A stretch of DNA of 64,000 nt from SUG2458 sp051872335. GTDB lineage: Bacteria; Bacillota_I; Bacilli_A; RFN20; CAG-826. How positions within the stretch are numbered: position 1 is the first letter of the stretch; every line of letters begins with the position of its first letter. A model generated the notes under the pieces. The model saw nothing but the letters and a program-made list of their open reading frames with translations, had not been told where the DNA came from and ran no database searches. Positions 24,913-33,406 of the stretch are shown piece after piece. Made by a program: the position numbers and the translations under genes. Location of the stretch: NCBI GenBank assembly GCA_051872335.1, contig JBJEDT010000041.1, positions 1-64,000 of the forward strand, given 5' to 3'.

Positions 24913-27066
24913 ATGAAAAAGAAAATTCTTTTTGGCTTAGCATCTGGAGTTATGGCTCTTTCACTAGCAACAGGCTGTGGAGATAAACCTTTAACACCAG
25001 ATCCAGTAGATGATTATGTCCCTGACTTATCAAAATCAGTAACATTATCAATTTCTAACAACTACGATAAAAGCACTGGTATGAAGTATACTCAAGACAC
25101 TGACTATACAACACCTGCTGGTACTGTTATTAAGAAAGGTGCATTTAAACCAGTTTATCAAAAACTTCAAGAGACATTAAACTTTGTTATTGACGATGTT
25201 ACATCATCTTCAGTTAAAGCAGTCGATCAATTCTCAAATGATTGGATGACAAACCAATATGCTGATATTGCTTCAGGTAATGTTTCTAAAATCACTGAAT
25301 ATTCAGTATCTGGTACATCAGAAACAATTCTTGATATTAGTGAATATTTAGATTACTTACCAAATTTCAAAAAATTCATTCAAGAAAATGCAATTGTTTC
25401 AGAAACAATTTACACAGAAAAATGGGGAGATCAAAATGATGTTGGTATCTACTATTTCCCTTATTTCGATGGTATTAACGATTTAGAAAAAATGACTCTT
25501 TTAAGAGCAGACTATGTAAGAAAATTATTAGATGCTGACTTATCTGATTCAGACTATGATACAAATGCTTCAATTTGGACAACAAATGAATACACACCTT
25601 CTGTTGAAGATGATTCATATTCTGTAACTGTACCAGTTTCATTAGAATCAAATGAAACTAAAGTTATTACAAAAGCTGCTGGTGTTACAAACATCATTGC
25701 TCAACAAAATGCTTTATCTGCTGCTGATAGAACAGGTAAAGTAATGGTTCAACAATTAAGAAAATATATTGATGACAAATATGGTGATCAATTTGCTAAA
25801 CGTTCTGATTTATTCTTAGGTGTTGATTCATGTTACGATGCAGATGAAATGATTGCATTAATGCGTGTTGTACGTGTTTCACCAAAATTATTAACAGGTA
25901 GTGAAACTGTAGAAATGGTACCATTTGTTCCTCGTGAATATAACAACCAACGTATTGCTGATATGTATAGATGGGCTGGCCAATTATGGGGTGTCCGTGG
26001 TCTAGAATCTCGTTCTGGATACTTATACATTGATTCAAACGGCAAATTACAAGATGCTCGTGGTAGCGAAAAAACAGTTAAAGTCTTAGAAAACTTAAAT
26101 GCTTTATATAAAGAAGGTTTAATCTTAAAAGACTTCGAAACTGCTGCAGGATATGGTGTAACTAATGGTAAATTTGCTGAAGCTATCGTTGTCGGTGGTA
26201 ATGCAAATTACTCAGGATTTATGGAATACGATTATTCACAAACACAAGGTGTTTGGAATGATAAAGCAGGCTCACAAGCAATTGAAGGATATGATTTTAG
26301 ACCTGTATTAGGTGCTGTAAGTAAATTAGACGCTGAAAGTGTTGACGGATATGTTCACTTTACAGAATCTTGGAGATCAGTCAAATCTCAAGGTTGGTGT
26401 TTAAATGCTTCATTAAAGAATGATAACGATAAATTAATGAGAGCTCTTGCATTATGTGACTACTTATATTCAGATGAAGGACAACAATTAAATTCATTTG
26501 GTCCAGAAGACGAAGGTTACACTTCAGGTACATTTAACTACCAAGGTAGAGAAGTTGCTAAATTCACAGATGAAGCTTTAGCACAATTAAATAACGCTGA
26601 TATCGGTGGTGGTTCATATACTAACTACTTACGTAAATTCGTTGGTGCTACATTACCAGTAGGATACGTAAAAGAACAAGGTATGGAATATCAATGTACA
26701 TCAGAAAATGCTAAAAATGGTTTAGCAATTATTAACAAAGCTATTGAACTTGGAACATACAAACACGTTGAATTAAAACACACTGAAGATCCATTCTTCA
26801 CAATCGTTCCATCAACATTCGCTGTATCAAGAGGTTCAGTTGCTGTAAAACAAATGTTAGAGGATAAAACAAAATTAGGTGCTATCCATTCAGAAAGTAA
26901 AACTGATAACTACAATATGTGGGATAAATACGTTATGAATGGTTTCGGTAGCGTTGATCCAGAAACATTAACACAAGAACAATACTTAAAATTAATTAAC
27001 GAAACATATTCATTAGAAGTCTTAGTAAAAATTTACCAAGATGCATATGACTATATGGTCGCTTAA
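24913..27066 (+). CDS. extracellular solute-binding lipoprotein of the pectin importer (LplA-like)
   Basis: The protein has 717 residues, well above the usual 420-550. The signal is MKKKILFGLASG, and the lipobox SLATGC puts the lipidated Cys at residue 22. The mature protein starts with an acidic Pro/Asp linker. The length and the LplB/YtcP partners place it with the large LplA-type binding proteins for oligosaccharides. Codon choice is richer in C-ending codons (AAC, TAC, TTC) than its neighbours, as expected for an abundant protein. It is flanked by a palindrome upstream and a 13-bp hairpin downstream. The ligand is inferred to be a pectin oligosaccharide. Confidence 0.88.
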   Translation: MKKKILFGLASGVMALSLATGCGDKPLTPDPVDDYVPDLSKSVTLSISNNYDKSTGMKYTQDTDYTTPAGTVIKKGAFKPVYQKLQETLNFVIDDVTSSSVKAVDQFSNDWMTNQYADIASGNVSKITEYSVSGTSETILDISEYLDYLPNFKKFIQENAIVSETIYTEKWGDQNDVGIYYFPYFDGINDLEKMTLLRADYVRKLLDADLSDSDYDTNASIWTTNEYTPSVEDDSYSVTVPVSLESNETKVITKAAGVTNIIAQQNALSAADRTGKVMVQQLRKYIDDKYGDQFAKRSDLFLGVDSCYDADEMIALMRVVRVSPKLLTGSETVEMVPFVPREYNNQRIADMYRWAGQLWGVRGLESRSGYLYIDSNGKLQDARGSEKTVKVLENLNALYKEGLILKDFETAAGYGVTNGKFAEAIVVGGNANYSGFMEYDYSQTQGVWNDKAGSQAIEGYDFRPVLGAVSKLDAESVDGYVHFTESWRSVKSQGWCLNASLKNDNDKLMRALALCDYLYSDEGQQLNSFGPEDEGYTSGTFNYQGREVAKFTDEALAQLNNADIGGGSYTNYLRKFVGATLPVGYVKEQGMEYQCTSENAKNGLAIINKAIELGTYKHVELKHTEDPFFTIVPSTFAVSRGSVAVKQMLEDKTKLGAIHSESKTDNYNMWDKYVMNGFGSVDPETLTQEQYLKLINETYSLEVLVKIYQDAYDYMVA

Positions 27067-27085
27067 TAAATATTAAATTCACTTT

Positions 27086-27124
27086 AGAGATGAGCATTAT
27101 GCTCAATGCTCATCTCTTCCTTCT
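27086..27124 (+). terminator. intercistronic hairpin after the binding-protein gene
   Basis: AGAGATGAGCATT (27086-27098) and AATGCTCATCTCT (27105-27117) form a perfect 13-bp stem with a 6-nt loop, followed by TCCTTCTT. It probably stops or protects part of the mRNA, giving more binding protein than downstream products. Confidence 0.65.
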
Positions 27125-27143
27125 TAGGTAAAGGAGTATAAAT

Positions 27144-27878
27144 ATGGAAGAACAAAACGTAAAACAAAAAAATAATGAATTATTAAATAAACTATGTAAG
27201 TTACAACGACCTTTAATGTTAGGTTTATTATTTGTAGCAGTAGCTCTTTTAATTTATTCTTTTATATTTATGTCACCATTTTATGATATGTATATTTTAG
27301 ATGGTCGTTTCTTATTATCAAACTTAGAAAATTGGGGAATTGATTATACCACACTTCCCGAAGAGTCTTATTTGTATAAAGGAGATTCAACAAAAGTTAT
27401 TGGTATCTCTATTACATATTTTACAAATTTCACTAGAGAAGGTGGCATGCAAGCTTTTAATCATGCCATATTTACCCTTGGTATTATTGGAATTTTATTA
27501 GTTGGCGTTTTATATATTTATAGATCTCAATTAAGAAAAAGATATTACGCAACAAACTTTGTTGTGATTGGTATAGTTTGTGCTTTCTTTTTAGGAACAT
27601 CAATTTATATGTTAATTGAATTACTACATTGGTTCTCATATGTAAAAGACATTAATTATGAAATTATTAATTACTATTATTGTGATATGTACCTACTAAC
27701 TGAATATACTGAAGTATTTTCTGCAGCGACTTCTAAATGGGTCTTTGTAGTTGGTTTTGTATTAACAGGAATTATTATTTTATCTGTAATATTAACTGTT
27801 GTATTTACTGCAATTAAAGCAAGAACACAAAAATTAGCTGGCAAAATAGATACAAGTGGGGTGGTTATTAATGACTAA
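27144..27878 (+). CDS. uncharacterised membrane protein of the pectin operon
   Basis: The protein has 244 residues. Four hydrophobic segments lie at about 24-46, 105-127, 137-158 and 196-222. A roughly 60-residue loop after the first (with NLENWGIDYTTLPEE) is probably outside. No known domain is recognised. It overlaps the next gene by 8 nt and lies between the binding protein and the MsmK ATPase, so it should be made with the importer. The function is unknown. Confidence 0.6.
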   Translation: MEEQNVKQKNNELLNKLCKLQRPLMLGLLFVAVALLIYSFIFMSPFYDMYILDGRFLLSNLENWGIDYTTLPEESYLYKGDSTKVIGISITYFTNFTREGGMQAFNHAIFTLGIIGILLVGVLYIYRSQLRKRYYATNFVVIGIVCAFFLGTSIYMLIELLHWFSYVKDINYEIINYYYCDMYLLTEYTEVFSAATSKWVFVVGFVLTGIIILSVILTVVFTAIKARTQKLAGKIDTSGVVIND

Positions 27879-28368
27879 AGATATGGGTCAAGAAACGATG
27901 TCAAAAGAAGAATTATATAAAACAAAAAGTGATATTATGCGTTATGCATCCAATAAATTTGGTTTTTGGTTTTGTATATTAGCAATTGTTTTTGATGTAG
28001 CGATGTTCCTTATTATATATACAGAAAAAAATTGTACACCAGATTTCCAATTGGGTATTGATTTATTAGTTAACGTTATTTTCTTATTAGCAAGTTTTTT
28101 ACTTGCTGAAAAAATGAAAGTATATTCATTAAAATCAACATATGTTGGTTTCGCAATGGCAGGCATTCAAATCTTACGAATCTTTTGGATACCATTAAAA
28201 TATTTTTTACATACAACTAGTGCAGGTGTAAGAGGATTAAGTGGTGCACAATTTACTTGGTGTATTATTTTATTAGCTGCATCAGCATTATGCTTAGTAG
28301 CTGCTAGTATAGTAACTATGCAAAGAAGTATTAGATTGACAAAACATTTAAAAGAAATAGAGGAGTAA
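27871..28368 (+). CDS. uncharacterised membrane protein of the pectin operon
   Basis: The start is ATG 27871, which overlaps the upstream stop (ATGACTAA) and has GGGGTGG before it. The protein has 165 residues. Four hydrophobic segments (about 33-51, 63-83, 95-112, 132-152) sit between a charged N-terminus and a basic C-terminus. No domain is recognised. It ends 3 nt before the MsmK ATPase gene, which indicates strict co-expression. Confidence 0.6.
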   Translation: MTKDMGQETMSKEELYKTKSDIMRYASNKFGFWFCILAIVFDVAMFLIIYTEKNCTPDFQLGIDLLVNVIFLLASFLLAEKMKVYSLKSTYVGFAMAGIQILRIFWIPLKYFLHTTSAGVRGLSGAQFTWCIILLAASALCLVAASIVTMQRSIRLTKHLKEIEE

Positions 28369-28371
28369 TAT

Positions 28372-29445
28372 ATGGCTGGATTAAAGTTAGATCATTTGAA
28401 AAAAGTTTATGACGGCGGAGTTACTGCTGTATATGATTTCGATATTGATATAAAAGATGGTGAATTTATTGTTATAGTTGGCCCATCAGGTTGTGGAAAA
28501 TCAACGACATTACGTATGATTGCTGGACTTGAAGAAATTACTGAAGGTCATGCATTTGTTGGTGAAAAAGAAGTTACTAATTTAGCAAGTAAAGAACGTG
28601 ATATGGCTATGGTTTTCCAAAACTATGCTTTATATGCACATATGACAATTTATCAAAACATGGCTTTCTCATTAACTTTAAGAAAAGAAAATCCTGTTGT
28701 TATTCATGAAAAAGTTATGAAAGCAGCTGAAATCTTAGATTTAAAAAATCAACTTAATAAAAAACCAAAACAATTATCTGGTGGTCAAAGACAACGTGTT
28801 GCATTAGGAAGAGCTATTGTTAGAAACCCACAAGTATTCTTATTTGATGAACCTTTATCTAATTTGGATGCTAAACTTCGTGTTTCAATGCGTCGTGAAA
28901 TTAAGTTATTACATCAAAAATTAAATGCAACTATGATTTATGTTACTCACGACCAAGTTGAAGCTTTGACATTAGCAGATAGAATAGTTGTTATGTCTAT
29001 GGGTTACGTTCAACAAATTGGAACACCATTAGAGATTTATTCTGATCCAAATAATAAATTTGTTGCTTCTTTTATTGGAAATCCACCAATGAATTTCTTC
29101 AATTGTCACGTTTCTAAAGATGGATTATTAACTTGTGATTCATTCTCATTTAAATTAGATAAAAAGAGAATCGAATTATTGAAGAAAAATGATTTATTAG
29201 ATTCTGATATTATTTTAGGTGCAAGACCTGAACACATTATTGATAATGGTTCTATTGAAACAACTATTGAATTAATAGAGCATTTAGGTCCTGCTACATT
29301 ATTCCATGTTTTATTAAAAGATCAAAAGATGGTTGTTAAATTACCTGGATGGTTAGATTATAAAGTTGGAGAAAAACTTAAAATTAGTTTTAACCAAGAT
29401 TTGATATGTTTCTTCAATAGTGAAACAGAACAAAGAGTAAGATAG
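28372..29445 (+). CDS. sugar ABC transporter ATPase (MsmK/UgpC type)
   Basis: The protein has 357 residues. Walker A is GPSGCGKST, the Q-loop is VFQNYALYAHM, the signature is LSGGQRQR, Walker B is VFLFDEPLSNLD and the switch is VTHDQ. The C-terminal OB-fold domain has LGARPEHI. It is the second MsmK-type ATPase of the pectin locus and, by position, the dedicated motor of the LplB/YtcP importer. Confidence 0.92.
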   Translation: MAGLKLDHLKKVYDGGVTAVYDFDIDIKDGEFIVIVGPSGCGKSTTLRMIAGLEEITEGHAFVGEKEVTNLASKERDMAMVFQNYALYAHMTIYQNMAFSLTLRKENPVVIHEKVMKAAEILDLKNQLNKKPKQLSGGQRQRVALGRAIVRNPQVFLFDEPLSNLDAKLRVSMRREIKLLHQKLNATMIYVTHDQVEALTLADRIVVMSMGYVQQIGTPLEIYSDPNNKFVASFIGNPPMNFFNCHVSKDGLLTCDSFSFKLDKKRIELLKKNDLLDSDIILGARPEHIIDNGSIETTIELIEHLGPATLFHVLLKDQKMVVKLPGWLDYKVGEKLKISFNQDLICFFNSETEQRVR

Positions 29446-29455
29446 GAGGTATAAT

Positions 29456-30058
29456 ATGACAAAGAAATCTTTTAAAGATTGGTTATCATTTAGATGCCGT
29501 AAATTCGTTATTTCATTAAAAAGAAATTATTATGTTATACCTTTAATATTTGTCTTCTTATGTTGTGTTCAATTCTTATGTTGCCTATATGTTTTTTCAC
29601 CAGTATTTGATAGAATTCCTCAAAAATTTGGTGAATATAACTGTTTGTTTGTATTTGTTATTTCATTATTAACTATTTTATATTCTGTTGCATATTTAAA
29701 TTATGCTTTAATTAAATATGGACAAAAAAGACCAATATTTATGTTAATATTATATTTCGTAATGTGGGCTGTAGTTATTGTATTATTATTTGTTATATTT
29801 AAAGCAAATTCTTTAAATTTAGCAGAGGAATACGCTGATTATGAAGCAGCCACTTCAGAATCTAAGAAAAATGAATATTTAACTTATATTAATTTAGGCA
29901 CTCAATGTCAAAATATGCTTTTAACAAATATTGTTTTTGAATTCATTTCAGTTGTATTAGTTATTACAGCTCCATTTGTTCAAAAAGCATTTAGAAAGAT
30001 TAGATTTAAACCAATAGATGAATATGGAAAAGAAAAACAAGAAGAACAACAAGAATAG
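29456..30058 (+). CDS. uncharacterised membrane protein of the pectin operon
   Basis: The protein has 200 residues. A basic N-terminus is followed by four hydrophobic segments (about 25-45, 60-80, 94-115, 150-172). The loop before the last has acidic EEYADYEAATSESKK, and the C-terminus is charged (EKQEEQQE). AGGAGG lies just before the ATG. It overlaps the next gene by about 40 nt. No family is recognised. It belongs with three other unknown membrane proteins around the ATPase. Confidence 0.6.
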   Translation: MTKKSFKDWLSFRCRKFVISLKRNYYVIPLIFVFLCCVQFLCCLYVFSPVFDRIPQKFGEYNCLFVFVISLLTILYSVAYLNYALIKYGQKRPIFMLILYFVMWAVVIVLLFVIFKANSLNLAEEYADYEAATSESKKNEYLTYINLGTQCQNMLLTNIVFEFISVVLVITAPFVQKAFRKIRFKPIDEYGKEKQEEQQE

Positions 30059-30596
30059 CGAAAAAATTGAAGTAGTCGTTAATGATTCTTCAAAAACTTA
30101 TTCAAAAGAAGAAATTGATAAATATCAAAAAACGGGTTTTTGGGCTAAAATTCCTTATGCTGTCAAAGCTTTAATTTTAAAATACTGGTTTTTTGGTGCT
30201 ATTGTTTTCTTTGTTATGATGGGCATACCAGGTTTACATTCTATTGATTATGCTCTCATTTGTGGAATAGTTGGAGGAGCTATTATTGATGTAGCATGTA
30301 ATAATTTATTACTTTTAATGGAAGGAGAAGATAAAGAAGCACAACATTTTATGATGTATAAATCAAAACGTTGGGCAGGTGTTCTTTCTTTAATCGTAAC
30401 AATTATTTATGAAATCTTATTATTTGGAGCATCAGCTTACTTTTGCTCATGGATAGTAAGTATGTATAAAGATCCAGTAAATAATTGGTTTCTACAAGAG
30501 CCTTTTACCATTGCTTTAGTTTTATTAGTATTTGACGCTGTTGTTATGGCAATAAAATTTGGACTTAAGAAGTTATTCAAAAAGAAAAAAGATTAG
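30018..30596 (+). CDS. uncharacterised membrane protein of the pectin operon
   Basis: The protein has up to 192 residues; ATG 30018 and ATG 30024 are both possible, and neither has a strong ribosome site, so it depends on coupling with the upstream gene. A 55-residue charged N-terminal part is followed by four hydrophobic segments (about 60-78, 83-100, 118-142, 165-183). The C-terminus is lysine-rich. No family is recognised. It is 18 nt before the GH28 gene. Confidence 0.55.
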   Translation: MNMEKKNKKNNKNSEKIEVVVNDSSKTYSKEEIDKYQKTGFWAKIPYAVKALILKYWFFGAIVFFVMMGIPGLHSIDYALICGIVGGAIIDVACNNLLLLMEGEDKEAQHFMMYKSKRWAGVLSLIVTIIYEILLFGASAYFCSWIVSMYKDPVNNWFLQEPFTIALVLLVFDAVVMAIKFGLKKLFKKKKD

Positions 30597-30614
30597 TATT
30601 TTAAGGGGAAAAGT

Positions 30615-32150
30615 ATGAAAGTATTATTTATTTCAAGTGTAAGTGTCACAATTGAATTAGAAAATAAAGAATTGTATTATTCTTCTAATTCTTATGACGT
30701 TAGAGTAAATGGTGATATTGTTTTGAAAGATATTAATACCAATGTTTTTTCTCTTTTTTCTTTAAATCCAAATACTTCATATATAATTAGCGTTAATGGT
30801 GAAGAAGATATTCAGATACAGACAGATGAAGTATCGCAAATTATTTCTACTAATGATTTTGATATTCAAAATGACGGTAGTAAAGATGTCACTTCGCAAT
30901 TACAAGTTTTAATTGATCAAGCTTCAAAAAATTCGCTAATCGTAATCGAAGAAGGTAAATATTTATTTACAACATTAAAATTAAAAAATGATATTACACT
31001 TTATTTAAAAAAAGATGCTATTTTATCTGCTAGCATTAATCAAGATGATTATAAAGAAATTGATGGCGAAATTAATTTAGATAATGGAGAAGTATTTCAA
31101 TTAGGCACATGGGAAGGTCACCCTTCTAGAATGAAAGAATCAATGATTTTAGGAATTAATAATAGTAATGTTAAAATTGTTGGAGAAGGAATCATTGATG
31201 GTAATGCCCAATTATCTACTTGGTGGCAAGATTTTAAATCAAAACCATATGCTCGACCACATCTTATATTTTTAAATCATTGTCAAAATATAACTATTCA
31301 AGGTATCGAACTAAAAAATTCTCCACAGTGGACGGTACATCCATATTTTTGTAAAAATGTTAATATGTATGATTTTGCTATTAATAATCCAAAAATATCA
31401 CCTAATACAGATGGAATAAATCCGCAATGTTGTAATGGGGTTAATATTATTGGTGTTCGTTTTTCCTTAGGTGATGATTGTATAGCCTTAAAATCAGGAA
31501 AGATGTACATTGGAAAAAAATACAAAGAACCTACTCAAAATGTTGTTATCCGTAATTGTCTAATGGAATATGGACATGGTGCTGTTGTTTTAGGATCAGA
31601 AATGAGTGGTGGTCTAAAAAATATTACTGTCGAAAGATGTATTTTTAGTCATACTGATAGAGGCTTAAGAATAAAGACACGTAGAGGTAGAGGTAATACA
31701 TGTATTGTTGATGGAATTGAATTTAAGAATATTAAAATGATAAATGTTTTAAATCCTCTGGTAATTAATATGTTTTATTTTTGTGATCCTGATGGTAAAA
31801 CCGAATATGTTTATTCAAAAGAAAAACTACCTGTTGATGAAGGAACACCTTACTTAGGAAAATTTACTTTTAAAAATATTATAGCAACTGAATGTGAACA
31901 AAGTGCTGGATATTTTTATGGTTTACCAGAAATGCCAATAAGTGAAATTGTTATCGAAGATAGCTCTTTTAGTTTCAAAGAAAAAGCTAGTGAAGGTACT
32001 CCTGCAATGATGAGTTTTGCTGAAGTTTGTTCTAAACGAGGATTTATATTTAGAAACGTAAATAAAGTTAAACTTAAAAATGTTGAACTTAAAGGTTATG
32101 TAGGCGAAAAAGTAATATTAGATGGGAATGAAAGTTATGAAGAGTGTTAG
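30615..32150 (+). CDS. GH28 polygalacturonase-family enzyme, cytoplasmic
   Basis: The protein has 511 residues. An N-terminal beta domain (about 1-75) precedes the right-handed beta-helix. The GH28 motifs are all present: NTD (264-266), GDD (286-288), GHG (320-322) and RIK (352-354). The three catalytic aspartates are therefore intact. No signal peptide is visible, so it should act in the cytoplasm on imported galacturonan oligosaccharides, most likely from chain ends. It shares the operon with the pectin importer and overlaps the next gene by 29 nt. Confidence 0.92.
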   Translation: MKVLFISSVSVTIELENKELYYSSNSYDVRVNGDIVLKDINTNVFSLFSLNPNTSYIISVNGEEDIQIQTDEVSQIISTNDFDIQNDGSKDVTSQLQVLIDQASKNSLIVIEEGKYLFTTLKLKNDITLYLKKDAILSASINQDDYKEIDGEINLDNGEVFQLGTWEGHPSRMKESMILGINNSNVKIVGEGIIDGNAQLSTWWQDFKSKPYARPHLIFLNHCQNITIQGIELKNSPQWTVHPYFCKNVNMYDFAINNPKISPNTDGINPQCCNGVNIIGVRFSLGDDCIALKSGKMYIGKKYKEPTQNVVIRNCLMEYGHGAVVLGSEMSGGLKNITVERCIFSHTDRGLRIKTRRGRGNTCIVDGIEFKNIKMINVLNPLVINMFYFCDPDGKTEYVYSKEKLPVDEGTPYLGKFTFKNIIATECEQSAGYFYGLPEMPISEIVIEDSSFSFKEKASEGTPAMMSFAEVCSKRGFIFRNVNKVKLKNVELKGYVGEKVILDGNESYEEC

Positions 32151-32706
32151 TAATATTAAATCTTATCTATTATGTGATAATAATCTCGTTGACGTTTTAC
32201 TTATTGAAAAAGCTCTTTCAATTTTATTAAAGCATGATGTAAAATTAAAAAAAATAGATGAATTAATTGAAGTAAGTGAATTAAGTTATGGTGATATGGC
32301 TACTCTTAGTGTCTCACTTAATACATTAAGAATAGATCATAATTTAGATTATTTATCTTTAATTATTGTACCTTTGTATAACACTTTTTATTTAAAAGAT
32401 GTTAAATTTAAAAAAACCGGTGTTTTCTTCTTGCATGAAGTAATTCTTGCTACTTCAAAAGATGAAAAGAATAGCATACCGTATATTATTGAAATGTTTA
32501 ACCATATACCAAAAGAAATACTTGTAACAGTTAAAAATTATATTAATTGTAATCATTCGTTAACTTTTACAGGTGAGTATATGTTTGCTCATCGGAACAC
32601 AATAAATTATCGAGTCAATAAGTTTATAAATTATACTTCTATCGATATTCGGAATATTGACAATTCAATGTTTGTAAGTGTAATTTTAAATTTAATGGAT
32701 ATCTAG
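32122..32706 (+). CDS. PucR/CdaR-type regulator with C-terminal HTH
   Basis: The protein has up to 194 residues; starts at 32122, 32128 or 32137 are possible and all overlap the GH28 end. The C-terminal 60 residues match the PucR-type helix-turn-helix: VKNYINCNHSLTFTGEYM, then FAHRNTINYRVNKFINYT, the HRNT-YR core. The N-terminal 130 residues have no recognised domain and are shorter than in CdaR or PucR, where sugar-acid sensing domains are found. It probably senses a uronate or sugar acid and controls this locus. Confidence 0.75.
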   Translation: MGMKVMKSVSNIKSYLLCDNNLVDVLLIEKALSILLKHDVKLKKIDELIEVSELSYGDMATLSVSLNTLRIDHNLDYLSLIIVPLYNTFYLKDVKFKKTGVFFLHEVILATSKDEKNSIPYIIEMFNHIPKEILVTVKNYINCNHSLTFTGEYMFAHRNTINYRVNKFINYTSIDIRNIDNSMFVSVILNLMDI

Positions 32707-32717
32707 GAGGAGTACTT

Positions 32718-33386
32718 ATGGCTAATACAGTAGAACAAATTTATGAAGAATTAAGAAATAGAATTATCAATCTGGATTTAGTACCTGGAACAAAAATTAA
32801 AGAAGAAGATTTAGCTGAAGAGTATCATACATCTAGAACACCTATTCGAAGCGTAATTGCTCGTTTAGAAAAAGATGGCTTAGTAGAAGTAATGCCTAAA
32901 AAAGGTACATATGTTTCAAAAATTGAGTCCACTGATATGAACACTCTTATATATATAAGAAAAGCAGTTGAGATGTCCATTCTTGATTTACTAGCAGGTA
33001 ATTTAACAGAATCGCAAATTGAAAAATTGACTTTAATATTAAACGAACAAAAAGACATAATTTCTATGGATACATCAATTTCAAAGTCACGTTTGTTCTA
33101 TGAAAATGATAATAAGTTTCATGAAACATTATTTGAATTTGCATCGCAATCGAGAGCTTGGGAAATAGTATCTAAAAATGCTACTGCATTAAATAGAGTT
33201 CGAGTTATGGCTAACTTACGTGAGTCTAGTCGAGTTGAAGAAATCTATGAATATCATTTAAAGATGGTTGAAAATTTGATTAGTGGAAATGCAGAAGCAG
33301 CAAAAAAATTATTTGCAGACCATCTTGATGGTGGTTTTGACGGATTAAATACAGTTATAGAAAAATATACAGATTATTTTTTATAA
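32718..33386 (+). CDS. GntR-family regulator with FCD domain (ExuR/UxuR-like)
   Basis: The protein has 222 residues. The winged helix at about 1-70 contains LAEEYHTSRTPIRSVIARLE and the wing KKGTYVSKI. The FCD ligand domain carries the metal-binding pattern DNKFHETLF and two later His (YEYHLKMV, FADHLDGG). FCD proteins of this type sense uronates or sugar acids. It lies between the PucR-type gene and uxaC and is the best candidate to bind the palindrome at 22063-22078. Confidence 0.88.
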   Translation: MANTVEQIYEELRNRIINLDLVPGTKIKEEDLAEEYHTSRTPIRSVIARLEKDGLVEVMPKKGTYVSKIESTDMNTLIYIRKAVEMSILDLLAGNLTESQIEKLTLILNEQKDIISMDTSISKSRLFYENDNKFHETLFEFASQSRAWEIVSKNATALNRVRVMANLRESSRVEEIYEYHLKMVENLISGNAEAAKKLFADHLDGGFDGLNTVIEKYTDYFL

Positions 33387-33406
33387 AATAAAGAAGGTGC
33401 ATTAAT

